DNA of 64,000 nucleotides from Ilyomonas sp963790435 (GTDB lineage Bacteria > Bacteroidota > Bacteroidia > Chitinophagales > Chitinophagaceae): positions 1,612,001 to 1,676,000 of the forward strand of contig CAWBOI010000001.1 of the NCBI GenBank assembly GCA_963790435.1, in the 5' to 3' direction. The notes under the pieces were generated by a model that saw nothing but the letters and a program-made list of their open reading frames with translations, searched no databases and had not been told where the DNA came from. The position numbers and the translations under genes were made by a program. How positions within the stretch are numbered: the stretch's first letter is position 1; every line of letters begins with the position of its first letter. Below, one piece after another: positions 44,429-52,356 of the stretch.

Positions 44429-44560
44429 CAGAGCAATTCAGAAAAAAGGAGCAAAAACAAAACGCGCGATAACAAAAGCTCCTTCTATCTTCTGCAGAGA
44501 TAGAGAAAATTGCATCCAACGACGGCTTGCTGATTTGTAAACATTTAAAAAACAAAATGT

Positions 44561-44773
44561 ATGAACAGTAATAGTAACAGCACCCTCATTAATATAGGTG
44601 CAGAAGACCTTAAAAATTTAACCAGTGAAGTAAAAGAAACTGTAGCCAACAGCAACTTCACACAACATGATAAGTCTTTCGGTATCGTTGATTTATGGAA
44701 GATTCAACGCAACCGCAAAACGCAGGATCTTTCAGCCAGAAAGATGTTGTCGAGAAGAAATACCATAGTTTAA
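44561..44773 (+). CDS. Small conserved protein of unknown function
   Basis: The 70-aa product is polar, opens MNSNSNSTLINIGAEDLKNL, and ends with the basic stretch SARKMLSRRNTIV. The pattern (short Asn/Ser-rich start, an LTSEVKETVANS helix, a GIVDLWKIQRNRKTQ core) is one I associate with small conserved Bacteroidota proteins of no known role. The ATG is 133 nt downstream of the TACATTTG box, so the leader is long and can form two hairpins (44446-44452 with 44478-44484, and a TCTATCT stem next to it). A terminator follows at 44801. Confidence 0.6.
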   Translation: MNSNSNSTLINIGAEDLKNLTSEVKETVANSNFTQHDKSFGIVDLWKIQRNRKTQDLSARKMLSRRNTIV

Positions 44774-44800
44774 TGTTTTAGGTTTGATAACTATAAGTAG

Positions 44801-44832
44801 TGCCTGCATACTTTTATGCAGGCATTTTTATT
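44801..44832 (+). terminator. Rho-independent terminator
   Basis: TGCCTGCATA (44801-44810) pairs with TATGCAGGCA (44815-44824), with a 4-nt loop and a T-rich tail. It ends the 70-aa gene. Confidence 0.88.
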
Positions 44833-44959
44833 TGTTTGAATGATAGAAAAAAGGGCAAAACCAAATATCGATTTTACTTTCTTCATTCTAAACCTGCCTA
44901 AGAGTTGTAAGCCACGAGCTCCAGCGAACCAATTCATTCAATTGACGAAAATATAAGTA

Positions 44960-45586
44960 TCAATCCTGCACCAAAAAGCAAAACACTTCCTTAGGGCCAT
45001 GCACACCAACTACCAACGTTTTTTCAATGTCGGCTGTGCGGCTGGGTCCGGTAGCTAAAGTGATAACCGAAGGCAACTTTGGATACTTCTGCTGTACATT
45101 CTGCAACGCATCCTTAATATCATACACCAACTGGCTTGTGTAGGCAATGCAAATGTGAACCGGAGCATACACGCTTGTTGTTCTGCCGCTTTGCTGGGCT
45201 GCGCTCATCACAATACTTCCGGTTCGGGCAATCAGTTGCTCGCATGAGGTGATGGAAGCATCGCAACCCGCAAGGTTATCCGTATAATTGGGAGCAAATT
45301 GATTTTGAGCCAAGGCATCTTTGATTGCATCTTCCCTGCAGTAAATATTCTCCCACTTGCGGGCTGCTATTAATTCGTTTAATTGATGCACTAATTCTGT
45401 AAAATCGGCGCAAAAACAAAAGCGTCCGAGCAGCTTCGAAAAATTTTCTGCAAATTCTACTTCTAAATCTTGCTGTAACGGTTTAAAGATATGTTTTGCG
45501 CCTTCGCTTTGCGGAAACGGAACAGGCACCGGTTGTGTCAGTGCCTGTCGTATTTTATTTAAAATGTGTTCTTTTGCTATACTCAT
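44960..45586 (-). CDS. LUD (LutC/YkgG-like) domain protein
   Basis: The 208-aa protein has the LUD-domain pattern: the N-terminal helix KEHILNKIRQAL, then a conserved strand-turn with TSCEQLIARTGSIVMSAAQQ and a C-terminal SVITLATGPSRTADIEKTLV-GVHGP segment. In the lactate-utilisation LutABC complex, LutC carries this domain. Here LutA/LutB are not adjacent, so the role may be different. It starts 3 nt after the ftsH stop, so it is translated with the rsfS-ftsH unit, an order I recall as common in Bacteroidota. Confidence 0.85.
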   Translation of the reverse strand: MSIAKEHILNKIRQALTQPVPVPFPQSEGAKHIFKPLQQDLEVEFAENFSKLLGRFCFCADFTELVHQLNELIAARKWENIYCREDAIKDALAQNQFAPNYTDNLAGCDASITSCEQLIARTGSIVMSAAQQSGRTTSVYAPVHICIAYTSQLVYDIKDALQNVQQKYPKLPSVITLATGPSRTADIEKTLVVGVHGPKEVFCFLVQD

Positions 45587-45589
45587 TTC

Positions 45590-46972
45590 TTATGCAAGAT
45601 TAGGAGCTTTCAAGCTGCTGTCGTAAGGTGGAACACCTTCATCAATCGTTCCTTTTTCATGATGGCTGCTTTCATCTACTTCCAGCAGCTTCTTCTCTTC
45701 ATAAGGACGTTTTCCAATCAATTCTTCCACATCGCTTTTAAACAGAACTTCTTTGGTAAGAAGTTCTTTAGCCAGCTTTTCAAGTTGCTCACGTTTATCA
45801 ATCAGCAAAGCCTTAGTGCGTTCGTAAGCCACATCAATCATTTTTCTAACTTCTTCATCTATCAGTTTTCCAGTCTCTTCACTGAAAGGCTTAGTAAATG
45901 TATTTTCAGCCTGTGGGTCGTAATAACTGATATGTCCAATCTTATCATTCATACCATACACTGTAATCATCGAATACGCCGTTTTTGTGATTTGCTGCAG
46001 GTCGTTGCTGGCGCCGGTTGATATTTTACCAAAGAAAATCTCTTCCGCCGCACGACCGCCAAGCGTCATGCAAATCTGGTCGCCCAGCTGATCGGTGTTG
46101 TACAAATATTGCTCTTTAGGTGTGTATTGCGCGTATCCCAGGGCTGCCGTACCTCGTGGCACGATGGTTACTTTTAACAACGGATACGCATGTTCCAGGT
46201 ACCAGCCGCAAATCGCATGTCCGGCTTCGTGGTAAGCAATGATTTCTTTTTCTTCGGGAGAGATGATTTTGTTTTTCTTTTCCAAACCTCCAATTACACG
46301 GTCAATTGCATCTTGAAAATCGCTCATGTCCACCGCATTTTTGCCTTTGCGGGCAGCAATCAGCGCGGCTTCATTACAAACATTGGCAATATCGGCGCCG
46401 GCAAAGCCAGGCGTTTGTTCAGCCAGTTTGTTAACATCAAGTGTTTGTGAAACTTTGATGGGTATAAGATGCACTTTAAATATCTGTTCACGACCTTTTA
46501 CATCAGGGCGATCAATCGAAATTTGCCTGTCGAAACGACCTGGGCGCAGCAATGCCGTATCCAGTACATCAGGCCGGTTGGTAGCCGCAAGGATGATAAT
46601 GCCGCTTTCTCCGCCGAAGCCATCCATTTCTACCAGCAATTGGTTCAATGTGTTTTCACGCTCATCGTTGCTCATAATGGCGTTGCGCCCACGGGCACGG
46701 CCAATGGCATCTATCTCATCAATAAAAATAATACAGGGCGATTTTTCTCTTGCCTGCTTAAATAAATCTCTTACGCGGCTTGCGCCTACGCCCACAAACA
46801 ACTCTACGAAGTCGGAACCACTCATACTAAAGAACGGAACCTGTGCTTCGCCAGCCATGGCTTTGGCAAGCAAAGTTTTACCTGTGCCGGGAGGACCCAA
46901 CCAATAAAGCTCCTTTGGGAATTTTGCCACCCAACGCAGTGTATTTTTTAGGATTTTTAAGGAAATCAACAA
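45590..46972 (-). CDS. ftsH: FtsH, C-terminal part after a frameshift (AAA and protease domains)
   Basis: This frame carries most of FtsH: the Walker A motif GPPGTGKT, Walker B IFIDEIDAIGR, the second region of homology ATNRPDVLDTALLRPGRFDR, and the zinc-protease motif AYHEAGHAICGW (HEAGH). The Asp of the third ligand site is in the later region. The N-terminal 30-odd residues of the frame (up to about 46900) are out-of-frame with the true protein and not meaningful. FtsH is an ATP-dependent membrane zinc protease that degrades misfolded and regulatory membrane proteins. The frame change sits at 46896-46898. Because FtsH is usually needed, an assembly error is as likely as a real lesion. Confidence 0.9.
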   Translation of the reverse strand: MLISLKILKNTLRWVAKFPKELYWLGPPGTGKTLLAKAMAGEAQVPFFSMSGSDFVELFVGVGASRVRDLFKQAREKSPCIIFIDEIDAIGRARGRNAIMSNDERENTLNQLLVEMDGFGGESGIIILAATNRPDVLDTALLRPGRFDRQISIDRPDVKGREQIFKVHLIPIKVSQTLDVNKLAEQTPGFAGADIANVCNEAALIAARKGKNAVDMSDFQDAIDRVIGGLEKKNKIISPEEKEIIAYHEAGHAICGWYLEHAYPLLKVTIVPRGTAALGYAQYTPKEQYLYNTDQLGDQICMTLGGRAAEEIFFGKISTGASNDLQQITKTAYSMITVYGMNDKIGHISYYDPQAENTFTKPFSEETGKLIDEEVRKMIDVAYERTKALLIDKREQLEKLAKELLTKEVLFKSDVEELIGKRPYEEKKLLEVDESSHHEKGTIDEGVPPYDSSLKAPNLA

Positions 46973-47660
46973 TTTCCATTACTTCCACCTTCGCTTCATC
47001 GAGTCCGGCAACATCAGAAAAAGTGATGTTTACTTTTGTGCCTTTTTCAAACAACTGTGCTTTCGATTTGCCAATGTTAAAAATGCCGCCAGGTCCGCCG
47101 CCGCCTGCAGGGCCGCCCACTTTGCGCATGAGCAAAATCCATAAGCCTGCCATCAGTAAAAAGGTAAATAAAATATTGGCAACCGGGCCAAACCATTGTA
47201 CCTCGTCAGCTACGTTTTCCTGAACACGGGAAACAGTAGGATGCGACTGGTAAAATTCATTCATTGAGTTGTGAAAGCTCGTCCAGTCGGTTACCTGAAA
47301 TTCAAACAAAGGACCTTCCATTTTAGACGGATCCAATGTTCTTTTGAATTTATTGATGTAAAACGGCTTGCTTAAGCTTTCTGCTTTTACATACACCCGA
47401 ACCGTACTTTTGTTGGTAACCAGCCCCAATTGCTGCACATCGCCTTGCGCCAGCATATTCTGCTGAAACTCCTGGAGTGTGGTAATTGTTAAGTCGGGCG
47501 TGGTTTGTTTTAAATAACCATATCCTAATATGATAGCTGCAATAATTGCATAAATCCAATAAATGCTTAACCGCGGACCTTTCTTGCTGCCGTTACGGTC
47601 TTCGTTCACGCCATTTCTATCAAACAGGTTAGGTCGGTTTCTTTTCTCGTCTTGTGCCAT
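46878..47660 (-). CDS. ftsH: FtsH, N-terminal part before a frameshift (membrane region)
   Basis: The frame starts at 47660 (MAQDEKRNRPNLFDRNGVNE) with a first membrane helix (SIYWIYAIIAAIILGYGYL), a periplasmic domain and a second helix (ILFTFLLMAGLWILL). It then enters the AAA domain (VNITFSDVAGLDEAKVEVME) and stops with the junk tail ...VGSSRHR inside the Walker A loop. Expected continuation is ...LLVGPPGTGKT. The G run on the minus strand (CCC at 46896-46898) has one base more than needed to keep frame. If joined to the downstream frame, the protein is 689 aa, normal for FtsH. It starts 34 nt after the rsfS stop, so both are in one operon. Confidence 0.9.
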   Translation of the reverse strand: MAQDEKRNRPNLFDRNGVNEDRNGSKKGPRLSIYWIYAIIAAIILGYGYLKQTTPDLTITTLQEFQQNMLAQGDVQQLGLVTNKSTVRVYVKAESLSKPFYINKFKRTLDPSKMEGPLFEFQVTDWTSFHNSMNEFYQSHPTVSRVQENVADEVQWFGPVANILFTFLLMAGLWILLMRKVGGPAGGGGPGGIFNIGKSKAQLFEKGTKVNITFSDVAGLDEAKVEVMEIVDFLKNPKKYTALGGKIPKGALLVGSSRHR

Positions 47661-47694
47661 ATCAATGATTCCAAAAAATGTTTACAAATAAAAA

Positions 47695-48102
47695 CTAATC
47701 TTCACTATGCCCTTTTACTTCCGCATCACTCCACATGTCTTCCAGTTTATAAAACCTACGTGCTTCAGGATGCATAATGTGAACTACAATATTCACGTAG
47801 TCAATCAACACCCATTGCAACGAGCTATAACCTTCAAATTTATAAGGGTTTTCGTCGCATTGCAGTTTTACCTGGTCTTGCACATAATCGGCAATGGCTT
47901 TAATTTGAATACTGCTGGTAGCTTCACAAACAATAAAAAAATCAGCTATACCTTCCGGTATTTTTCTAAGATCAAGAGAAATTATATTCTCTCCTTTCTT
48001 GTCGCGGATAGCTTTAATGATTGATTTATACAGTCGTGAATTTGTGGTAAGCTTCCCTCTTTTCTGAACGGTGCGCGTAGCTAAAATGGATAGTGGTGCC
48101 AA
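47695..48102 (-). CDS. rsfS: Ribosome silencing factor RsfS
   Basis: The 135-aa protein has the Iojap/RsfS fold: an N-terminal helix SRLYKSIIKAIRDKKGENI and the strand SLDLRKIPEGIADFFIVCEA, then a C-terminal HIMHPEARRFYKLEDMWSDA. RsfS binds ribosomal protein L14 (uL14) and blocks subunit joining when nutrients are short. It begins the leftward rsfS-ftsH-LUD unit and is divergent from birA. The first 20 residues (MAPLSILATRTVQKRGKLTT) may be a species extension, or the start may lie later; no internal Met fits well. Confidence 0.9.
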   Translation of the reverse strand: MAPLSILATRTVQKRGKLTTNSRLYKSIIKAIRDKKGENIISLDLRKIPEGIADFFIVCEATSSIQIKAIADYVQDQVKLQCDENPYKFEGYSSLQWVLIDYVNIVVHIMHPEARRFYKLEDMWSDAEVKGHSED

Positions 48103-48282
48103 ATAAAAAAATGAGGTTTTAAAAGTTTGATTCGTTTTTGTTCTTAAGTTAGTAATCTAACAGAAGATATTATCAGTTGCTTTTACACTTGCCAGATCCA
48201 GTTTACAGGGCTCTGCAATAGCAAAAGCGGCTGATAAACTATGATAGCAAATGTATGTAATAATTTTACCTCCACCGTATTT

Positions 48283-49041
48283 ATGCAAAGTATTGGTAAA
48301 CCTTTCACAGAACTTATAGCGGTTGACAGCACCAACAACTATGCCATGGCAGCCGCGCAAAAAGGGGCTGCCAAATGGGGCGAAGCCTGGTTTGCGCACG
48401 AGCAAACGGCGGGCAAAGGCAGCCGTGGAAAAAGCTGGAACAGTGGTATCGGCGAGAACATTATTTTATCAGTTCTGTTACAGCCGGGCGTTCATTTACA
48501 AATGTCGCAAAGCTTTTATGTAACTGCAACGGCGGCTTTGGCTTGTTACGATTTGTTTAAAAAGTATGCGGTTGACAATGTCTCCATCAAATGGACAAAT
48601 GATATTTATTGGAATGACAGAAAGGCAGCAGGAATTTTAATCGAAAACAATTTCCGGGGCAACGACTGGCAGTGGTGCGTAGTCGGAATTGGAATGAACA
48701 TCAATCAAACCGATTTCGATGCTTCCTTACCAAATCCTGTTTCACTGAAACAAATTACCGGCAAAACCTATGAGGTGGTGGCTTTGGCAAAAGAACTTTG
48801 CGAATGCCTGCAAAAGCGCTACGAACAATTACAAAAGGACAAAGAAAGCATTTTGATTGATTATAATAATGCACTTTATAAGCGAAACCAAACCGTAAAA
48901 CTGAAAAAAGGCAACGTTGTTTTTACCGGAATTATTGAAGGTGTTACCGCTTCTGGTTTGCTGGAAGTGAAAGATAGCTTGCAACCGCAGTTTCATTTTG
49001 GAGAAATAGAATGGGTGCTACCGAAACGTAATGTTGTTTAA
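48283..49041 (+). CDS. birA: Biotin-[acetyl-CoA-carboxylase] ligase
   Basis: The 252-aa protein has the biotin protein ligase core: GKGSRGKSW (biotinyl-AMP loop, equivalent to GRGRxGR), SIKWTNDIYWNDRKAAGILIE and VVGIGMNIN. A C-terminal SH3-like part (GNVVFTGIIEGVTASGLLEV) follows. There is no N-terminal helix-turn-helix, so it is a ligase only, not a repressor. I chose the ATG at 48283 (MQSIGKPFTELIAVDSTNNY) over an in-frame ATG 14 codons upstream because the conserved core starts there. It is divergent from rsfS, and its last 24 bases overlap the convergent 49335 gene. Confidence 0.92.
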   Translation: MQSIGKPFTELIAVDSTNNYAMAAAQKGAAKWGEAWFAHEQTAGKGSRGKSWNSGIGENIILSVLLQPGVHLQMSQSFYVTATAALACYDLFKKYAVDNVSIKWTNDIYWNDRKAAGILIENNFRGNDWQWCVVGIGMNINQTDFDASLPNPVSLKQITGKTYEVVALAKELCECLQKRYEQLQKDKESILIDYNNALYKRNQTVKLKKGNVVFTGIIEGVTASGLLEVKDSLQPQFHFGEIEWVLPKRNVV

Positions 49042-49335
49042 GATTTCAGCATTACTTTCTTCTCTTCGTGCTTCCTTTTCAAAACGGTTGTTGTAATAGC
49101 CATGAATGATGGATTGACAGAGATATAAAAAAAGGAACAAAAACAAACCATACTTTTTGTATTGATACACATGCGCCACCTCGTGCCGCACCCAGGATGT
49201 TGAGCCTAAAAATTGTTCGCGCGAAGCGCCCCACAAATGAATGGTTTTATTAAACACAATGGCTGCTGCATCTGAACGCAGCTTTCGTGCGGCAAATCTT
49301 GCCAATGGGCTATTTTCTTTGATAAAAACAATCAT
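49018..49335 (-). CDS. DUF4157-like small putative metalloprotease
   Basis: The 105-aa protein (ATG at 49335; an earlier in-frame start at 49380 is possible) has an HExxH zinc-binding motif, RHEVAHVYQYK (His51, Glu52, His55), after a conserved-looking TIHLWGASREQFLGS stretch, and a hydrophobic helix (GLFLFLFLYLCQSIIHGYY). A third metal ligand is plausible in the FEKEARREES helix. This fits the DUF4157-type minimal putative metalloprotease group. It converges with birA and overlaps its 3' end by 24 nt. Substrate is unknown; the short length suggests a minimal form. Confidence 0.7.
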   Translation of the reverse strand: MIVFIKENSPLARFAARKLRSDAAAIVFNKTIHLWGASREQFLGSTSWVRHEVAHVYQYKKYGLFLFLFLYLCQSIIHGYYNNRFEKEARREESNAEILNNITFR

Positions 49336-49400
49336 GATGTAAAATAAAACGAGGGCATTTTTGAAGCAACATCTGTACATTCGTTCCTAACACATTGCCT

Positions 49401-50735
49401 ATGAAAAAAACATTCCTGTTTTTGTTTTTGTTGATGGTGGGATTTGTAAATGCACAAAAAAACGAGTCCACTTTCAATGCTGCGGCTCGTCCGAAAAACT
49501 TATCCGATTCTGCACTGTTAGATTTGGTGCAAAAACAAACCTTCCGCTATTTCTGGGACTTTGCGCATCCGGTTAGCGGACTTGCCCGTGAGCGCAGCAA
49601 CGTGGCTTACGATTATGGAAATGAAGTAGTAACCACTGGCGGCAGCGGCTTTGGCATCATGGCAATTATTGTAGCTACTGAACGCAAATGGATCAACCGT
49701 GATACGGCTGTGAATCATCTTTTGAAAACGGTAAAATTTCTGGCAAAAGCAAACGCCTATCATGGTGTGTTCCCGCACTGGATGGACGGAGCAACCGGCA
49801 AAACCATTCCGTTTGGAAGAAAAGATGATGGCGGCGATTTGGTAGAAACTTCTTTTTTATTCCAGGGCTTGCTTTGTGCAAGGCAATATTTTTCGGGCAA
49901 AAACAACAATGAAGAAGAGCTGCGCAACCGCATCACCTGGCTTTGGAATGAAGTGGAATGGAACTGGCATACCCGCGGTGGTTTGGATTTGTTATATTGG
50001 CATTGGAGTCCTAATAATGGCTGGGCAATGAACTTTGAATTGCGCGGCTGGAATGAAACGTTGATTACCTATATTCTCGCGGCTTCCTCACCTACGTATT
50101 CCATCTCTAAAAAAGTGTACGATAACTGCTGGGCGCAAAGCAATCATTTTATCAATGGCAAAGAGTTTTACGGTGTGAAATTGCCGTTGGGTTTTGATTA
50201 TGGTGGACCGTTGTTTTTCACGCATTATTCTTTTCTCGGCTTAAACCCGCACGACTTAAAAGATCAATATGCCGATTACTGGCAACAGAACTACAGTCAT
50301 ACTTTGATTAATTACAAACATTGCGTTCTCAATCCGAACCATTTTGCGGGTTATGGTGAGAACTGCTGGGGCTTAACAGCATGTGATACATACGATGGTT
50401 ACAATGCTTTTTCGCCAACGAATGATTTCGGTACCATTGCACCAACGGCTGCTCTTTCCGCCATGCCTTACACACCTGAATATTCCATGAAAGCGCTGAA
50501 GCATTTTTATTATGATTTGGGCGATAAAATCTGGGGTGAATATGGCTTTAAAGATGCATTTAACAAAAGCAAAAGCTGGGTTGCGAATTCTTACTTAGCC
50601 ATTGATGAAGGACCAATTGTTGTGATGATTGAAAACTACCGCAGTGGCTTGTTGTGGAGGCTCTTTATGAGTTGTCCTGAGATACAAAACGGCTTACAAA
50701 AACTGGGTTTTGAAAGTCCGTATTTGTCTAAATAA
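49401..50735 (+). CDS. GH144-like endo-beta-1,2-glucanase/glucoamylase-family protein
   Basis: The 444-aa secreted protein (signal MKKTFLFLFLLMVGFVNAQ) has the (alpha/alpha)6 glucoamylase-family pattern: LVQKQTFRYFWDFAHPVSGL, a TTGGSGFGIMAI stretch, YHGVFPHWMDGATGKTIPFG and DDGGDLVETSFLFQGLL, then NHFAGYGENCWGLTACDTYD and IDEGPIVVMIENYRSGLLW. This matches Pfam Glycoamylase (PF10091). Characterised Bacteroidota members of the related GH144 family, including one from Chitinophaga, cut beta-1,2-glucan, so that is the best guess for activity. It is alone on the plus strand and followed by a hairpin at 50776. Confidence 0.85.
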   Translation: MKKTFLFLFLLMVGFVNAQKNESTFNAAARPKNLSDSALLDLVQKQTFRYFWDFAHPVSGLARERSNVAYDYGNEVVTTGGSGFGIMAIIVATERKWINRDTAVNHLLKTVKFLAKANAYHGVFPHWMDGATGKTIPFGRKDDGGDLVETSFLFQGLLCARQYFSGKNNNEEELRNRITWLWNEVEWNWHTRGGLDLLYWHWSPNNGWAMNFELRGWNETLITYILAASSPTYSISKKVYDNCWAQSNHFINGKEFYGVKLPLGFDYGGPLFFTHYSFLGLNPHDLKDQYADYWQQNYSHTLINYKHCVLNPNHFAGYGENCWGLTACDTYDGYNAFSPTNDFGTIAPTAALSAMPYTPEYSMKALKHFYYDLGDKIWGEYGFKDAFNKSKSWVANSYLAIDEGPIVVMIENYRSGLLWRLFMSCPEIQNGLQKLGFESPYLSK

Positions 50736-50775
50736 AAAGGGCAAAACCAAACATAGCCAGTTCATTCATCATGAG

Positions 50776-50815
50776 AGTTCGAGCATCGTCCTCGTTGAGA
50801 GACGATGCTCGAACT
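50776..50815. repeat. 15-bp perfect hairpin between convergent genes
   Basis: AGTTCGAGCATCGTC (50776-50790) pairs perfectly with GACGATGCTCGAACT (50801-50815) across a 10-nt loop that itself can pair CTC with GAG. There is no clear T-run, so it may be an extragenic palindrome serving as a shared terminator for the glucanase and acyltransferase genes. Confidence 0.65.
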
Positions 50816-50884
50816 TGGAAAGAATAAAGGGGAAAACCACAGGAAAATGTAGAAGAAAAAGAAAATGATATTCTTTCCTTTTTG

Positions 50885-51997
50885 TTACTTCAGCTTTTTT
50901 CGCAGCCAGGCTCTTACCGGTTCATCGTACAATTGTAAACTTGCATAAGCCAACACGATAGCGCCCCCAAATGTGAGCAGGGCGTATGGCCAGGCCTGCC
51001 CTAATGTAATGCCGCTGTGATTGCTTACCCATGCCACGTAAAAATAAAGGAGCACATAATGCGTCATGTATAAAGGATAGGAAAGGGCGCCGAGGAACTT
51101 ACAAATTTTATCTTCCGTTTTACTATGCACGGCACCACTGGCACCCATATATACAATGAGTGGAAAAACGATGATGATGCAAAAAGCTTCATACAAACCA
51201 TTCATCCAGAGATGTTCTGCACCGCCTATTCTTGGCATCAGCAAAACAACCGCAACCAGCACGCTACACCATAAGAAAGCATTTTTTATATGAACTGGCC
51301 TCCCTACCCGCGAAAGAAGTAAACCGGCAAAAAATGGAAATATCGTACGCGTTATCCCAATGCGCATTTGTTCCGCATTCAATGTCCAGCCACCGGTAAC
51401 ATCTCCGTTCGGGTTTGTAACAGCAAAATGCAGAAGCACTATACCTGCCCCTACTACAAAAAGAGCCAATGCTTTATTAGATAATTTCCTCAGTCCCAGC
51501 GCATAGAGAATGTTGGCTATATACTCGAAAAATAATGACCAGCCAACACTATTGAGAGGATGCATTTCCTGCCAGCCGCGTATGTCCATAGAAAGTGGGA
51601 TGGGTAAAATTGTACATCCTAACAGCCAAACAATGATAAGCTTCCACACAGGAACGGTATGAATGAGCGGCCATATAGTTGAGTCGGTAAAGTAAAAGCC
51701 AATGGCGCCAAGCGTCATACCCAATACAACGAGTGGTTGCAGCCGCTCGAACCGGCGCCGAAGAAAGCCGCTGATGGTTAATTTATTCCATCTATCGTCG
51801 TACGCATAACCAATTACAAAGCCGGATAAGAGAAAGAAAAAATCAACTGCCAGGTAACCATGATTGACGACATTATTCAGATGGCTACTGGAAAGCGGCT
51901 CAGCAAGGTGAAAGAATACCACTATAATAGCTGCTACACCTCGAAGTCCATCTAATATTTGATAATGTGGCTTTGTGCCCAATTTGTTATTGTCCAT
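50885..51997 (-). CDS. Acyltransferase-3 family membrane protein (OafA/YrhL-like)
   Basis: The 370-aa protein has about ten transmembrane helices and the acyltransferase-3 start: QILDGLRGVAAIIVVFFHLA with the conserved His, then GYLAVDFFFLLSGFVIGYAY. Such enzymes add acetyl or other acyl groups to surface sugars, peptidoglycan or small molecules at the inner membrane. The basic C-terminus (AWLRKKLK) is cytoplasmic. It is single on the minus strand; a copy of the GGCAAAACCAAAC-N8-TTCATTCATCAT element lies on each side (50740 and 52250). Confidence 0.9.
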   Translation of the reverse strand: MDNNKLGTKPHYQILDGLRGVAAIIVVFFHLAEPLSSSHLNNVVNHGYLAVDFFFLLSGFVIGYAYDDRWNKLTISGFLRRRFERLQPLVVLGMTLGAIGFYFTDSTIWPLIHTVPVWKLIIVWLLGCTILPIPLSMDIRGWQEMHPLNSVGWSLFFEYIANILYALGLRKLSNKALALFVVGAGIVLLHFAVTNPNGDVTGGWTLNAEQMRIGITRTIFPFFAGLLLSRVGRPVHIKNAFLWCSVLVAVVLLMPRIGGAEHLWMNGLYEAFCIIIVFPLIVYMGASGAVHSKTEDKICKFLGALSYPLYMTHYVLLYFYVAWVSNHSGITLGQAWPYALLTFGGAIVLAYASLQLYDEPVRAWLRKKLK

Positions 51998-52356
51998 TAA
52001 CAGCAGGAAAGTTGGGCAATATACGGTGGCTTAGTCAAGGAATAAATTGAATTTGATTTTCTATCGGTTGGCATTCTCAACAACCGAAACTTCGCAGTGA
52101 ACATTCCGGTAGGTGAGGATACCAACCGGTAGAGAAAATTGAGGTTAACATTACAGTATAAGTTTCCCACGGCCAGTCGCTTTTTTAATTCCAGCATCGT
52201 GTTGAGAGCAATTACGGAACGCCGTGAACACAAAACAAAATATAAAAGAGGCAAAACCAAACCCACCCCATTCATTCATCATTCCAACATCAGTAGTATG
52301 TTTGCTTTTGAATAGAAAGAAGGATTCTATCAACGTTTTCGCATAAATCATAACAC
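51998..52356. other. Intergenic region with an imperfect inverted repeat
   Basis: About 360 bases have no credible gene. An imperfect inverted repeat runs from about 52050 (ATTTTCTATCGGTTGG) to 52140 (CCAACCGGTAGAGAAAAT). One copy of the bipartite GGCAAAACCAAAC-N8-TTCATTCATCAT element is at 52250-52282. Promoters for the divergent acyltransferase and nadB should be here. Confidence 0.5.

Noticed and set aside
46326..46907. 193-codon antisense ORF
   Set aside because: Complement of the FtsH AAA domain; composition is that of a shadow frame.
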